The notes under the pieces: model-generated
What the model was told of the DNA's origin: nothing
Databases searched by the model: none
The model's input: only the letters and a program-made list of their open reading frames with translations
Assembly (NCBI RefSeq): GCF_004342285.1
Contig: NZ_SMCV01000001.1
Location: 186,001-250,000, forward strand
Origin: Klebsiella sp. BIGb0138
GTDB lineage: Bacteria; Pseudomonadota; Gammaproteobacteria; Enterobacterales; Enterobacteriaceae
Direction: 5' to 3'
Length of the DNA stretch: 64,000 nucleotides
Shown: positions 37,541-45,446 of the stretch, piece after piece
Numbering within the stretch: position 1 is the stretch's first letter
Layout of the letters: every line of letters starts with the position of its first letter
Made by a program: the position numbers and the translations under genes

Positions 37541-39100
37541 ATGTCAAAAACCAAGATTTGCACGGCCGAAGAGGCTGTATCGAGGATCCCTAGCGGAGCC
37601 ACCATTCTGGTTGATGGTTCCGGCGGTGGAGTCAATGAACCGGGATACGTTCTTGCGGCATTGAAGCAGCACTTTGCCACTAATCACACCCCCCGCGAGC
37701 TTACCATCGTCCACCCAAGCGGTATGGGTGACGGCCATGGTGGTGGTATCGATTACCTGGCCAATCCGCAGATGGTGCGCAAAGTGATCGGCGGGCACTG
37801 GAGCTGGTGTCGTCAGATGCAGGATCTTGCGGTCAACAATGAGATTGAGGCCTGGTGCCTCCCACAAGGCGTCATGTCCCACCTGCTGCGTGTTATTGCT
37901 GGTAATGGGCCGGGGCTGATTAGCCGTGTCGGCCTCGGTACATTTGTCGATCCGCGAATTGATGGCGGTAAGATCAACCAGCGAGCCACTGGTGAACATG
38001 TTCGCCTGATGTCACTCGAAGACGAGGATTTCTTGTTTTTTAAAGCCTTCCCTATTGATGTCGCCATTATCCGCGGCAGCGTTGCCGATGAAGATGGCAA
38101 CCTAACCATGGAAGATGAAGGACTGTATGCGGAAACGCTTTCTGTCGCGCAGGCGGCGAAAAACTCCGGCGGTATAGTTATCGCTCAGGTGAAATACCTG
38201 GCCGGACGCGGAAGTCTGGACCCACGGACTGTCAAAGTGCCTGGGGTACTGATCGACGCGGTCGTCGTCCACGATGCCCAACGCCTCTCTTTCGCCACCG
38301 AGGCCGACCCCAGCCTGACCGGCACGTTAAAAATCCCCGGCGGTAGCCTGCCGGTGTTGCCGATGAACGCCAGGAAGGTTATTGCTCGCAGAGCGGCACA
38401 GGAACTTCGTCCTGGCGACGTCGTCAACCTTGGCTACGGGATGCCGGATGGCGTCGCGTCGGTTCTTGCGGAGCAAGGGCTTGGTGAATCAGTCACCTTT
38501 ACCCTGGAACAGGGTCACATTGGTGGCATCCCGGCAACCGGATCTGACTTCGGTATGGTGCGTAACCAACAGGCAATGCTGGATGCAGGTTATCAGTTCG
38601 ACTGGTACGACGGCGGCGGTCTGGATATCGCGATCCTCTCTTTTGCTGAAGTGGATCAGGACGGCAACGTGAACGTCAGTAAATTCGGCGGGCGCGTCGC
38701 GGGTATTGGCGGATTTGTGAATATTTCCCAGGGTGCAAAACGGGTGGTGTTCGTAGGTACCTTTAAAGCAGGTAAACAGCAGCAGCAGTTCGGAGCCCAT
38801 GGCGTCACCATTGAAGTGGAAGGCCACGCACGCAAGTTTGTGGATACTCTTGAGCAAATCTCATTTAGCGCTGTTTACGCGCGTAAACGTAACCAACCGG
38901 TGAGCTACGTCACAGAACGTTGCGTTTTCGAGCTTAGCGATAAAGGTATTGTGCTGACGGAAATCGCCGCAGGTGTTGACCTGGAAAAAGATATTCTGGC
39001 GCAGATGGATTTCCGCCCGCTTATCTCCGCTGAGCTGCGCAAAATGCCCCCTCAATTATTTGAATCGCTGACTCGCGAAAAATCGGCAGTGGAGGCCTGA
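37541..39100 (+). CDS. Acyl-CoA:carboxylate CoA-transferase (YdiF/propionate CoA-transferase family)
   Basis: This 519-aa enzyme of the class I CoA-transferase fold has the two halves (about 1-270 and 280-519) fused as in YdiF and propionate CoA-transferase. The N-terminal glycine loop VDGSGGGVNEPG and the second-half FTLEQGHIGGIPA, containing the expected catalytic Glu, are present. It transfers CoA from acetyl-CoA or similar to a short carboxylic acid. ATG 37541 is chosen for its AAAGGAG, with the frame reaching 14 codons further back through the operator. The crotonase gene begins 1 bp after its stop. Confidence 0.88.
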   Translation: MSKTKICTAEEAVSRIPSGATILVDGSGGGVNEPGYVLAALKQHFATNHTPRELTIVHPSGMGDGHGGGIDYLANPQMVRKVIGGHWSWCRQMQDLAVNNEIEAWCLPQGVMSHLLRVIAGNGPGLISRVGLGTFVDPRIDGGKINQRATGEHVRLMSLEDEDFLFFKAFPIDVAIIRGSVADEDGNLTMEDEGLYAETLSVAQAAKNSGGIVIAQVKYLAGRGSLDPRTVKVPGVLIDAVVVHDAQRLSFATEADPSLTGTLKIPGGSLPVLPMNARKVIARRAAQELRPGDVVNLGYGMPDGVASVLAEQGLGESVTFTLEQGHIGGIPATGSDFGMVRNQQAMLDAGYQFDWYDGGGLDIAILSFAEVDQDGNVNVSKFGGRVAGIGGFVNISQGAKRVVFVGTFKAGKQQQQFGAHGVTIEVEGHARKFVDTLEQISFSAVYARKRNQPVSYVTERCVFELSDKGIVLTEIAAGVDLEKDILAQMDFRPLISAELRKMPPQLFESLTREKSAVEA

Positions 39101-39101
39101 A

Positions 39102-39857
39102 ATGAGCGTATTAAACATTGAACAAGCAGGCCACTGCTTTACGCTGACGCTCTATCGCCCAGAAAAACGCAACGCGTTAAGTAAAGCCCTACTTCAGGAA
39201 TTACGCGATGCGTTACGTACACTGCGCGATGAAACCGAGCTAAAAATATTGCTTATCCGAGGTGCTGGTGACAAGGCATTCAGCGCGGGTGCCGATATTA
39301 AAGAACAGACCGGATTCACTCCTGCGCAGGCCTACGATCATATGCGCTGGGGACAACAGATCTTCGATGAAATCGAATATTTCCCGATGCCAACGATCGC
39401 AGTAGTTGATGGCTTTGCCCTCGGCGGCGGGCTTGAACTGGCATTAGCCTGCGATATGCGCTTCGCCTCAACGCGCGCCAGCTTCGGCAACCCGGAAATT
39501 AAGCTTGGCAACCATCCTGGCTGGGGTGGCACTCAGCGCCTCCCGCGTCTCGTAGGGCAATCCCTGGCGAGAGAAATTATGTTTAGCGGGCTGCCGGTGA
39601 CTGCCGAGCGGGCCTTACAGATAGGTCTCATCAACCAGCTATTTTCTCCCGAACATCTGGATGATGGCGTCAATCAATATGTCGCTGCGGTGTGTCAGCA
39701 CTATTCGCCCGCGCTGCGTACCCTGAAAGAGGTTCTTCAGGCGGCGGATAGCAGCGATCTGGAACAAGGCCAGCAGATCGAAGCCAGCGGCGTTAGCCGC
39801 CTGTGGGGAGCCGCGGCGCAAAAAGAGGCACAGAACGCTTTCTTTAATAAATCCTGA
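39102..39857 (+). CDS. Enoyl-CoA hydratase/isomerase (crotonase fold)
   Basis: This 251-aa protein has oxyanion-hole segments FSAGADIKE (about 62-70) and GFALGGGLELALACD (about 105-119), and catalytic Glu candidates in ELALACD and NPEIKLG. It would hydrate or rearrange the acyl-CoA made by the preceding transferase. It is translationally coupled (1-bp gap, GGAGG inside the upstream gene). The physiological substrate is unknown. Confidence 0.88.
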   Translation: MSVLNIEQAGHCFTLTLYRPEKRNALSKALLQELRDALRTLRDETELKILLIRGAGDKAFSAGADIKEQTGFTPAQAYDHMRWGQQIFDEIEYFPMPTIAVVDGFALGGGLELALACDMRFASTRASFGNPEIKLGNHPGWGGTQRLPRLVGQSLAREIMFSGLPVTAERALQIGLINQLFSPEHLDDGVNQYVAAVCQHYSPALRTLKEVLQAADSSDLEQGQQIEASGVSRLWGAAAQKEAQNAFFNKS

Positions 39858-39867
39858 TTGCTTTAAA

Positions 39868-39891
39868 CCTTCACCCATTGCCGGGTGAAGG
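39868..39891. terminator. Intercistronic hairpin
   Basis: The stem CCTTCACCC/GGGTGAAGG with a 6-nt loop lies in the gap between crotonase and transporter genes. There is no plus-strand T-run, so partial attenuation or mRNA stabilisation is more likely than termination. Confidence 0.45.
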
Positions 39892-39933
39892 CTAAAAAAC
39901 TAAAATCTACCCATCTATTTCAGAGGTACTGAT

Positions 39934-41211
39934 ATGGAAAGCTCCGTGCTGTCCCCTCGCCGCTGGTGGTTTATTATGCCGGTGGTATTTATTACATACA
40001 GTTTAGCCTTCCTTGATAAAGCAAATTATAGCTTCGCCGCTGCGGCGGGAATTAATGACGATCTGGGTATCAGTAAGGGTCTGTCATCTTTAATTGGTGC
40101 TTTATTTTTCTTAGGTTATTTTTTATTTCAGATTCCAGGCGGAATTCTGGCCGAACGCACCAGCGTGCGAAAACTATTAGCCTTTAGTCTTATCGTCTGG
40201 GGTATCTGCGCAACGGCTACCGGGATGGTGCATAGTATTCCGGCGCTGATTGCCATTCGTTTTGCACTTGGCGTGGTGGAAGCTGTTGTGATGCCTTCTT
40301 TGCTGGTACTGACCGCCCGTTGGTTTAGCAAAAAAGAGCGTTCGAAAGCGAACACTATCTTTCTGCTTGGCAACCCGATAACTATTCTGTGGATGTCTAT
40401 TCTTTCAGGCTACCTGATTGATAACTGGGGCTGGCGGCATATGTTTATCGTACAGGGTGCTCCCGCCATCGCCTGGGCGGTAGCCTGGTACCTGTTAATT
40501 CGCGATCGCCCGGCTGATGTCTCATGGTTAAATAAGGATGAGAAACAGGCTATTGAACAAACGTTAAAGGCTGAGCAGCAGCAAAAACCAGCGATGACGG
40601 GCTACGGGATGGTTTTCCGCTCGGCAAACGTCATCAAACTGGCTGGCTGGTTATTCCTGCAAAGTATTGGCTATTACGGCTTCCTGATGTGGCTACCGTC
40701 GATTATCCGCGCCTCGTCGACGTCAATGTCTCATACCGGTTGGCTGGCCTCCTTACCATACGGTCTGGCCGTTGTCTTTATGCTGATTGCAGCCTGGCTG
40801 AGCGATAAATACCAGCAGCGCGTACCGTTTATTGTCTGGCCGATTGCCGTCGCCGCGGCCTGCTTTGCTATTTTGTCCGTGACCGGTACCGAACATTTTT
40901 GGCTCTCCTATTCGCTGCTGACAGTTGCTGGCATCTGCATGTATATTCCGTTTGGCTCGTTTTTCGCCTCGATTGCCGATGTCCTGCCAGGTTCAATGGT
41001 TGGCGGCGCAACAGGTTTGATTAACTGCTGCGGTTCACTCGGGGCATTCCTCGGCGCTTATCTGGTGGGATACCTGAACGCATTAACTGATTCAACAACT
41101 ACCTCTTACATCCTGATGGCGGTGTGTCTGCTTGGCTGTGCAATCTTAGGTAAGTCTATTCGTATGCCTGCAACGGGAAAAACTGCTTCAGCAAAACAAC
41201 TTTCTGTATAA
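39934..41211 (+). CDS. MFS transporter, anion:cation symporter (ACS) family
   Basis: This 425-aa protein has 12 hydrophobic segments. The N-terminal FLDKANYSFAAAAG and GGILAERTSVRK after helix 2 are typical of ACS members (GudP, ExuT, GarP types), which import sugar acids and other carboxylates with H+. AGAGG lies 8 nt before the ATG. It is the third gene of the CoA-transferase unit and faces the GH88 gene. The cargo is likely an organic acid or uronide processed by the neighbours. Confidence 0.87.
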   Translation: MESSVLSPRRWWFIMPVVFITYSLAFLDKANYSFAAAAGINDDLGISKGLSSLIGALFFLGYFLFQIPGGILAERTSVRKLLAFSLIVWGICATATGMVHSIPALIAIRFALGVVEAVVMPSLLVLTARWFSKKERSKANTIFLLGNPITILWMSILSGYLIDNWGWRHMFIVQGAPAIAWAVAWYLLIRDRPADVSWLNKDEKQAIEQTLKAEQQQKPAMTGYGMVFRSANVIKLAGWLFLQSIGYYGFLMWLPSIIRASSTSMSHTGWLASLPYGLAVVFMLIAAWLSDKYQQRVPFIVWPIAVAAACFAILSVTGTEHFWLSYSLLTVAGICMYIPFGSFFASIADVLPGSMVGGATGLINCCGSLGAFLGAYLVGYLNALTDSTTTSYILMAVCLLGCAILGKSIRMPATGKTASAKQLSV

Positions 41212-41257
41212 AAGTAAGACTAACTGGTTCTGATAAGCGTTGACGCTTTTCAGCCTT

Positions 41258-41288
41258 AAAACGCCCGATGAATTCCGTCGGGCGTTTT
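41258..41288 (+). terminator. Terminator of the CoA-transferase-crotonase-MFS unit
   Basis: An 11-bp stem AAAACGCCCGA/TCGGGCGTTTT with a 9-nt loop lies 47 bp after the transporter stop. Confidence 0.85.
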
Positions 41289-41535
41289 AGATTTCTACTG
41301 CTCCTGACGACCTAATATGACCAGCCTGCCAGCTGCGTTTTTGTCATCGTATCGCCGAAGCTAGCATCCATCACCTCCCGACCGCTTTAAAATTCTGGGC
41401 TTTGACTTATGATTCGGTGAATCGGTTTCCGAGCATCTAATTAGTAAGTCGAGGAGAAAGTGGTAGGCTGGGCATGTTAAGACAAAAGAGGGAGGAGTAA
41501 AATATTCTATATGCTATTCAGGACGGATCAGCCGC

Positions 41536-41560
41536 AAAAAAAGGCCTGATTCGCAGGCCT
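41536..41560 (-). terminator. Terminator of GH88 gene
   Basis: On the minus strand AGGCCTG/CAGGCCT with loop CGAAT is followed by seven T's, 28 bp after the stop codon. Confidence 0.88.
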
Positions 41561-41587
41561 TCCTGTTAAATATTCGCGACTTAAATA

Positions 41588-42649
41588 TTACAAACGCTTC
41601 AATTCCAACAACGCTTTGATGAAATAATAATCCCCATATCCAGTAGCCTGATCAATACCCAGACCATGTGGCAGATCGGCAGTCGAATGCGCCAGCAATC
41701 CTTCATGTTCTTCCAGCAAACAATGCTCGCTAAGCGCCTGCAACATCAGAACCGCCGCCGACTTATACAACTCTTTGCCTGTCAGCTTATACAGTCTGAG
41801 CAACCCATATGCACTAATCGCACCTGCTGACGCATCCTTGGGTGAATTGGCATCGGCATCATAATCCCACTGTGGAATATGGTCGGAAGGCAGGTTTCCG
41901 ATAATGAAATGCGCCACTTTTTCCGACGCTGCCAGATAAGTAGCATCATCCAGTTCAGCCGCGAGCATAGCGAGGCCAGCGACTGCCCACCCCTGCCCTC
42001 TGGCCCAACTGGTATCTGCGCGTAACCCTTGATAAGTATCGCCGCGCACCCCATTTCCATTCTCATCAAAATGGAAAACATGATACACGGAGCCGTTTGC
42101 ACGCAGGTGGTGGGAAAGCGCTTTTTGCGTATGAATGCGTACCACGTTCAGCAATTCAGGATCAGCTCCCTGCTTTACTGCCCAGACCAATAGCGGCAAG
42201 TTCATCAGAGTGTCAATGAGGACGCTATTAGACCACTCTTGACCACCGAAGAACCCCCAACCAGGAATAAATCCGCCCTGGGAGTTAAACTGACCTGCAA
42301 GGCTGTGCGCAGCCTGAATAGCCGCCTGCTTCCACTCTTCATCCCCCGTCAACCGCCAACCTGTGATAGCACTGGGATAGAACATAAATCCTAAGTCATG
42401 GTTACAGGTATCCTGCGCACGCGGTAATAAACGTTGGGTGAAATGCGTTGCTCGTTCTAACAACAGCGGATTCTTCGTCTGTTGCCAACTCAGCCACAGC
42501 ACGCCCGTCCAGAAGCCACCTGTCCATACGCCATCCGGCGTAAAACCATATTTCCCGTGCTCTGTCACATGCGGAAAGTCAGTAAATTTTTCTGCATTAC
42601 ACAGTGCCTTACGTGTACAAGCGTTGATAGCCGTGTCTAACCAGTCCAT
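41588..42649 (-). CDS. GH88 unsaturated glucuronyl hydrolase
   Basis: This 353-aa (alpha/alpha)6-barrel enzyme has no signal peptide and so acts in the cytoplasm. GH88 features include WTGGFWTGVLWLSW, HDLGFMFYPSA with the first catalytic Asp (about 88), and LRADTSWARGQGWAV with the second Asp (about 210). It removes a 4,5-unsaturated uronic acid from the non-reducing end of lyase products by hydration of the double bond. The released sugar becomes 4-deoxy-5-hexosulose-uronate, the substrate of the DhuI-like isomerase at 5.9-6.5 kb. GAGAGGA precedes the ATG. A palindrome related to operator A overlaps its promoter. Confidence 0.88.
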   Translation of the reverse strand: MDWLDTAINACTRKALCNAEKFTDFPHVTEHGKYGFTPDGVWTGGFWTGVLWLSWQQTKNPLLLERATHFTQRLLPRAQDTCNHDLGFMFYPSAITGWRLTGDEEWKQAAIQAAHSLAGQFNSQGGFIPGWGFFGGQEWSNSVLIDTLMNLPLLVWAVKQGADPELLNVVRIHTQKALSHHLRANGSVYHVFHFDENGNGVRGDTYQGLRADTSWARGQGWAVAGLAMLAAELDDATYLAASEKVAHFIIGNLPSDHIPQWDYDADANSPKDASAGAISAYGLLRLYKLTGKELYKSAAVLMLQALSEHCLLEEHEGLLAHSTADLPHGLGIDQATGYGDYYFIKALLELKRL

Positions 42650-42691
42650 TTTTTTCCTCTCGTATCGATAAGAATGCGATAGCTCAAATCA

Positions 42692-42720
42692 AATGTATTT
42701 ATGTTATGACATTAAGTCAA
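42692..42720 (-). promoter_or_regulatory. GH88 promoter with operator C
   Basis: The minus strand reads TTGACT (42720-42715), 17 bp, TACATT (42697-42692). The spacer is covered by ATGTCATAACATAAATACAT (42712-42693), whose ends ATGT/ACAT and the TATAACAT-like half match operator A at 12 of 20 positions. Binding here would block the promoter. Confidence 0.6.
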
Positions 42721-42783
42721 AAAAAGAGAAAAAAAATGTGATCCAGGTACTTCTTACGCTAATTTCATTTTTTCTCCGGTTGA

Positions 42784-42803
42784 ATGTGCTATACATATAA
42801 CAT
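42784..42803 (+). promoter_or_regulatory. Operator B upstream of gntR gene
   Basis: ATGTGCTATACATATAACAT is an imperfect 20-bp palindrome identical to the core of operator A at 16 positions. It lies 34 bp before the gntR start codon, consistent with autoregulation. Confidence 0.68.
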
Positions 42804-42836
42804 TAGTGTATTGGAGAATAATGTTGAGGACTTACT

Positions 42837-43601
42837 TTGTCGTTACCAAATGAATTTGAAGGTAATTACTCTCTCTTGGATGTTGCAAGCCCGGTTCCGC
42901 TCTTCCATCAATTGCGCGATCTGTTGGAGAGTTGGTTCCAACAAGCCTTCACCGTTGACGATGACCTTCCTACGGAAAAAGAGATTACTGAGAAATTTGG
43001 CGTCAGCCGTATCACTGTCAGACGTGCTCTGGATGAGATGATTAGCGAAAATATTGTTGTACGACCAAAATCACGCGGTCGTCTGCGGTTACGAAAATTA
43101 CCGCCAGTTCAGCGTTTAAATCGTCTGCGGGGTTTCTTTACTGACGATCTTCTGGCTGCGGGCATGAAACCCTCAACTAAAACTATCAGTTTCAGTCGAG
43201 TTATTAATGAGCGTATTAACGCAGAGCTAAAGTTATCCCCTAAAGCTGAATGCTTCTGTATCGAGCGTTTACATTACGCTGCAGAGCAACCCATCGCTCA
43301 TCAGATCTCCTGGATCCCGGTAGATTTATTGCCTGAACTTGAAACTTATGACTTTTCTCAATCGTTGATGGCCTTGTTCGATAAATCACTTCCTCATCCA
43401 ATTTACAAAGGAGAGCAGCAGTTGCTGGTGAGGAACTCCACGATCGAGGAGTCTCAGCATCTTGGTTTGTCTGTCGGCACAGCCATCATCTCAGTCTCGC
43501 GAGTAGCATTCATGGATAACAACCAGGCGGCTGAATACTTCGTTGCCACCATGAATCCAAAATTCTATCAGTTTTCAATGACGGTATATGCCGATGAATA
43601 A
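42837..43601 (+). CDS. GntR-family regulator with UTRA domain (HutC subfamily)
   Basis: This 254-aa repressor-type protein has an N-terminal winged helix (about 20-85, LFHQLRDLLESWF then LPTEKEITEKFGVSRITVRRALDEM) and a C-terminal UTRA effector domain (about 95-245). UTRA domains bind sugars, sugar phosphates or small acids. The start is TTG at 42837, because an in-frame TGA lies four codons upstream and GAGGA is 6 nt before the TTG. It is divergent from the GH88 gene. Operators A, B and C are its probable targets. Confidence 0.88.
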   Translation: MSLPNEFEGNYSLLDVASPVPLFHQLRDLLESWFQQAFTVDDDLPTEKEITEKFGVSRITVRRALDEMISENIVVRPKSRGRLRLRKLPPVQRLNRLRGFFTDDLLAAGMKPSTKTISFSRVINERINAELKLSPKAECFCIERLHYAAEQPIAHQISWIPVDLLPELETYDFSQSLMALFDKSLPHPIYKGEQQLLVRNSTIEESQHLGLSVGTAIISVSRVAFMDNNQAAEYFVATMNPKFYQFSMTVYADE

Positions 43602-43639
43602 GATGAAAAAAACGCTCTATGTCAGTGTTCTTGACGGAA

Positions 43640-43897
43640 TGGACTGCCCCCACCCCGGTAGGCATTTCCAGTCCTCACGACATGGCCTGTTCAAAGGCCG
43701 TCGGGCTCGGTTGTAGAACACTTCAATGTAATCGAAGAGTGTCGCCGCGGTCTGCGGCCCAACACCAAACTGGCTGCGAAGACTACGGGCATATTTGCGG
43801 GTAAGTTTATCCAGCGACTCATCCAATCCAGGATTGGTTTGAATAATGCGAGTACCAAGCAGTTTTCCTGCCTGACTGATTACAGCACCGACATGAA
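43640..43897 (-). mobile_element. Mosaic of IS110- and IS3-type transposase relics
   Basis: A 115-codon minus-strand frame (43964-43617) joins unrelated pieces. SLNIHVGAVISQAGKLLGTR resembles the N-terminus of IS110 transposases. LTRKYARSLRSQFGVGPQTAATL resembles their C-terminal part. FDYIEVFYNRARR is the C-terminal hallmark of IS3-family OrfB. The catalytic regions are gone. It marks repeated insertion and deletion at the right edge of the asnT island. Confidence 0.7.
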
Positions 43898-43906
43898 TAT
43901 TTAGAG

Positions 43907-43939
43907 AAGCCCGCTTAAGGAAACTTAAGCGGGCTTTTT
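43907..43939 (+). terminator. tRNA-Asn-type terminator displaced to the island's right edge
   Basis: AAGCCCGCTTAAG, loop GAAA, CTTAAGCGGGCTT and then T's. The 30-nt stem-loop is identical to the one that directly follows the other tRNA-Asn gene (59139-59168), and the preceding TATTTA is shared as well. It is most simply the original terminator of asnT. Confidence 0.85.
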
Positions 43940-44178
43940 GTTTGTGTGTCCCCTTCTTTCTCATGCTTCACGCGCATCGGGCAAGCATCCCCCGCCGGTG
44001 AAAAACCATTGCCTCTCCCTGGCGCTGGAGCGACGGCCCGAAAATAAATGGCTATCTACGGGATAGTTAAATAGATCGGATGGCCCCCGTACGGAAATTA
44101 GCCCGGGTATGGCGCGCCGGGAACTGTCCACGGATGAAGATAGATGGCAATGGCACAATGGCCGTCTCATCGCGCAAT

Positions 44179-44210
44179 CAGGCCCTAATCCATCAACAGG
44201 ATCGGGCCTG
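44179..44210 (-). terminator. Hairpin after aldo/keto reductase gene
   Basis: CAGGCCC/GGGCCTG with an inner ATCC/GGAT pairing lies 33 bp past the stop on the minus strand. T-run is weak. Confidence 0.55.
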
Positions 44211-44242
44211 AAAACGATAATCCGCATCTGTATTTCTGCCGT

Positions 44243-45343
44243 TTAACGCTGCTTCCAGGTCTCGACAGTATACCCAGCGAAAATACGCTCTCGTGGCAGA
44301 TTAAAAATTAAATACGGGTTCATCATAGGCAACTGCCCTGCGGCCTCCAGACGGGATAATCGATCGGCCGTCAGCTCAATTTCCAGAGAGGCTATATTCT
44401 CCTGCAATTGTTCTACCCTGCTCGCGCCAAGCAAAACTGAGGAGACCCCTGACCGGTTCGCGACCCAGGAGAGCGCAACCTGCGCCATCGGTCTGCCTAC
44501 TTCGGCTGCAACTTCGCGAAGCACGTCGACGATACGGAAATTTGCCTCAGTAAAGAGCAGCCCACCAAACGGGTTATCCCCATTGAGACGCCCGTTACTC
44601 CCTCCGCTGGACTCTCCGGCACGATTAGGTAGATTGCCGGCAGGCCCGGCATCAGCAAGTTTTTCCCTGCCATATTTCCCGGTCAGCAAACCGGCGCCAA
44701 GTGGACTCCAGGCCACCAGCCCCATGCCAAGCGCATTGCCGGCCGGAAGTATGTCCAGTTCAACGCCGCGATCGATGAGTGAATAGGAATATTGCAGGCA
44801 GACAGGTCGCGGCAAACCCTGGGCGGAAGCCAGGGTGGCGATTTGCGCGGCATACCATGCCGGAGCATTGGAAAAGCCATAGTAGAGAATATCGCCACGA
44901 CGTACGGCGTCGGTTAGTGCCCGGAGCACCTCTTCTGGCGGAGTCGTCATATCCCAGATATGAGTCCAGTAGACGTCGATATAGTCAGTGGCAAGCCGCT
45001 TCAGCGACCCTTCAATTCCGTTACGGATGTTCCGTGCCGAATTTCCCCCGGCGAGCGGCGTATCCTGACGGCGCGGGAAGCCTGACCGGGTCGATATCAC
45101 CATTTTCTCACGACTACCGCTCCTGGCCAGAAAACGGCCCAGCATCATTTCACTGTTTCCGCCAGCATAAACATCTGCGGTGTCGATGAAGTTTCCCCCC
45201 GCCGCGGAATAAGCATCAAAAATCGCGCGGGCGCCTGTTTCATCCACTCCCCAACGGCCAGCACCAAACGTCATCGTGCCCAGAGCCAATGGACTAACCG
45301 CCAGCCCGGAGTTGCCGAGCGTGCGATAGCACGTCATATCCAT
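44243..45343 (-). CDS. Aldo/keto reductase, catalytic Lys replaced by Arg
   Basis: This 366-aa (beta/alpha)8 protein belongs to the AKR superfamily. The tetrad positions are Asp and Tyr in DTADVYAGG, His in YWTHIWD, and the site usually ATK.G or STK.G, which here reads VISTRSGF, so Arg (CGG) stands where the catalytic Lys is expected. The NADPH site is normal (SVLLGASRVEQLQENI). GAGAGGA precedes the ATG. A LysR gene is divergent across 103 bp and is probably its regulator. Substrate unknown. Confidence 0.87.
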   Translation of the reverse strand: MDMTCYRTLGNSGLAVSPLALGTMTFGAGRWGVDETGARAIFDAYSAAGGNFIDTADVYAGGNSEMMLGRFLARSGSREKMVISTRSGFPRRQDTPLAGGNSARNIRNGIEGSLKRLATDYIDVYWTHIWDMTTPPEEVLRALTDAVRRGDILYYGFSNAPAWYAAQIATLASAQGLPRPVCLQYSYSLIDRGVELDILPAGNALGMGLVAWSPLGAGLLTGKYGREKLADAGPAGNLPNRAGESSGGSNGRLNGDNPFGGLLFTEANFRIVDVLREVAAEVGRPMAQVALSWVANRSGVSSVLLGASRVEQLQENIASLEIELTADRLSRLEAAGQLPMMNPYLIFNLPRERIFAGYTVETWKQR

Positions 45344-45446
45344 GATATTATCCTCTCAATAAGCCGGTAAAAAGTAAGAATATGACAGCGAACACCGGTA
45401 CGAGTATCCCTGTAACGTGGCAAAGCCTTATGAAAGGAATGCAGCA

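Larger units (their letters stand above)
41212..41587. other. Intergenic region between convergent transporter and GH88 genes
   Basis: This 376-bp region is empty of genes. It holds one terminator for each flanking unit (listed separately) and about 240 bp of sequence between them with no recognisable feature. Confidence 0.6.
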
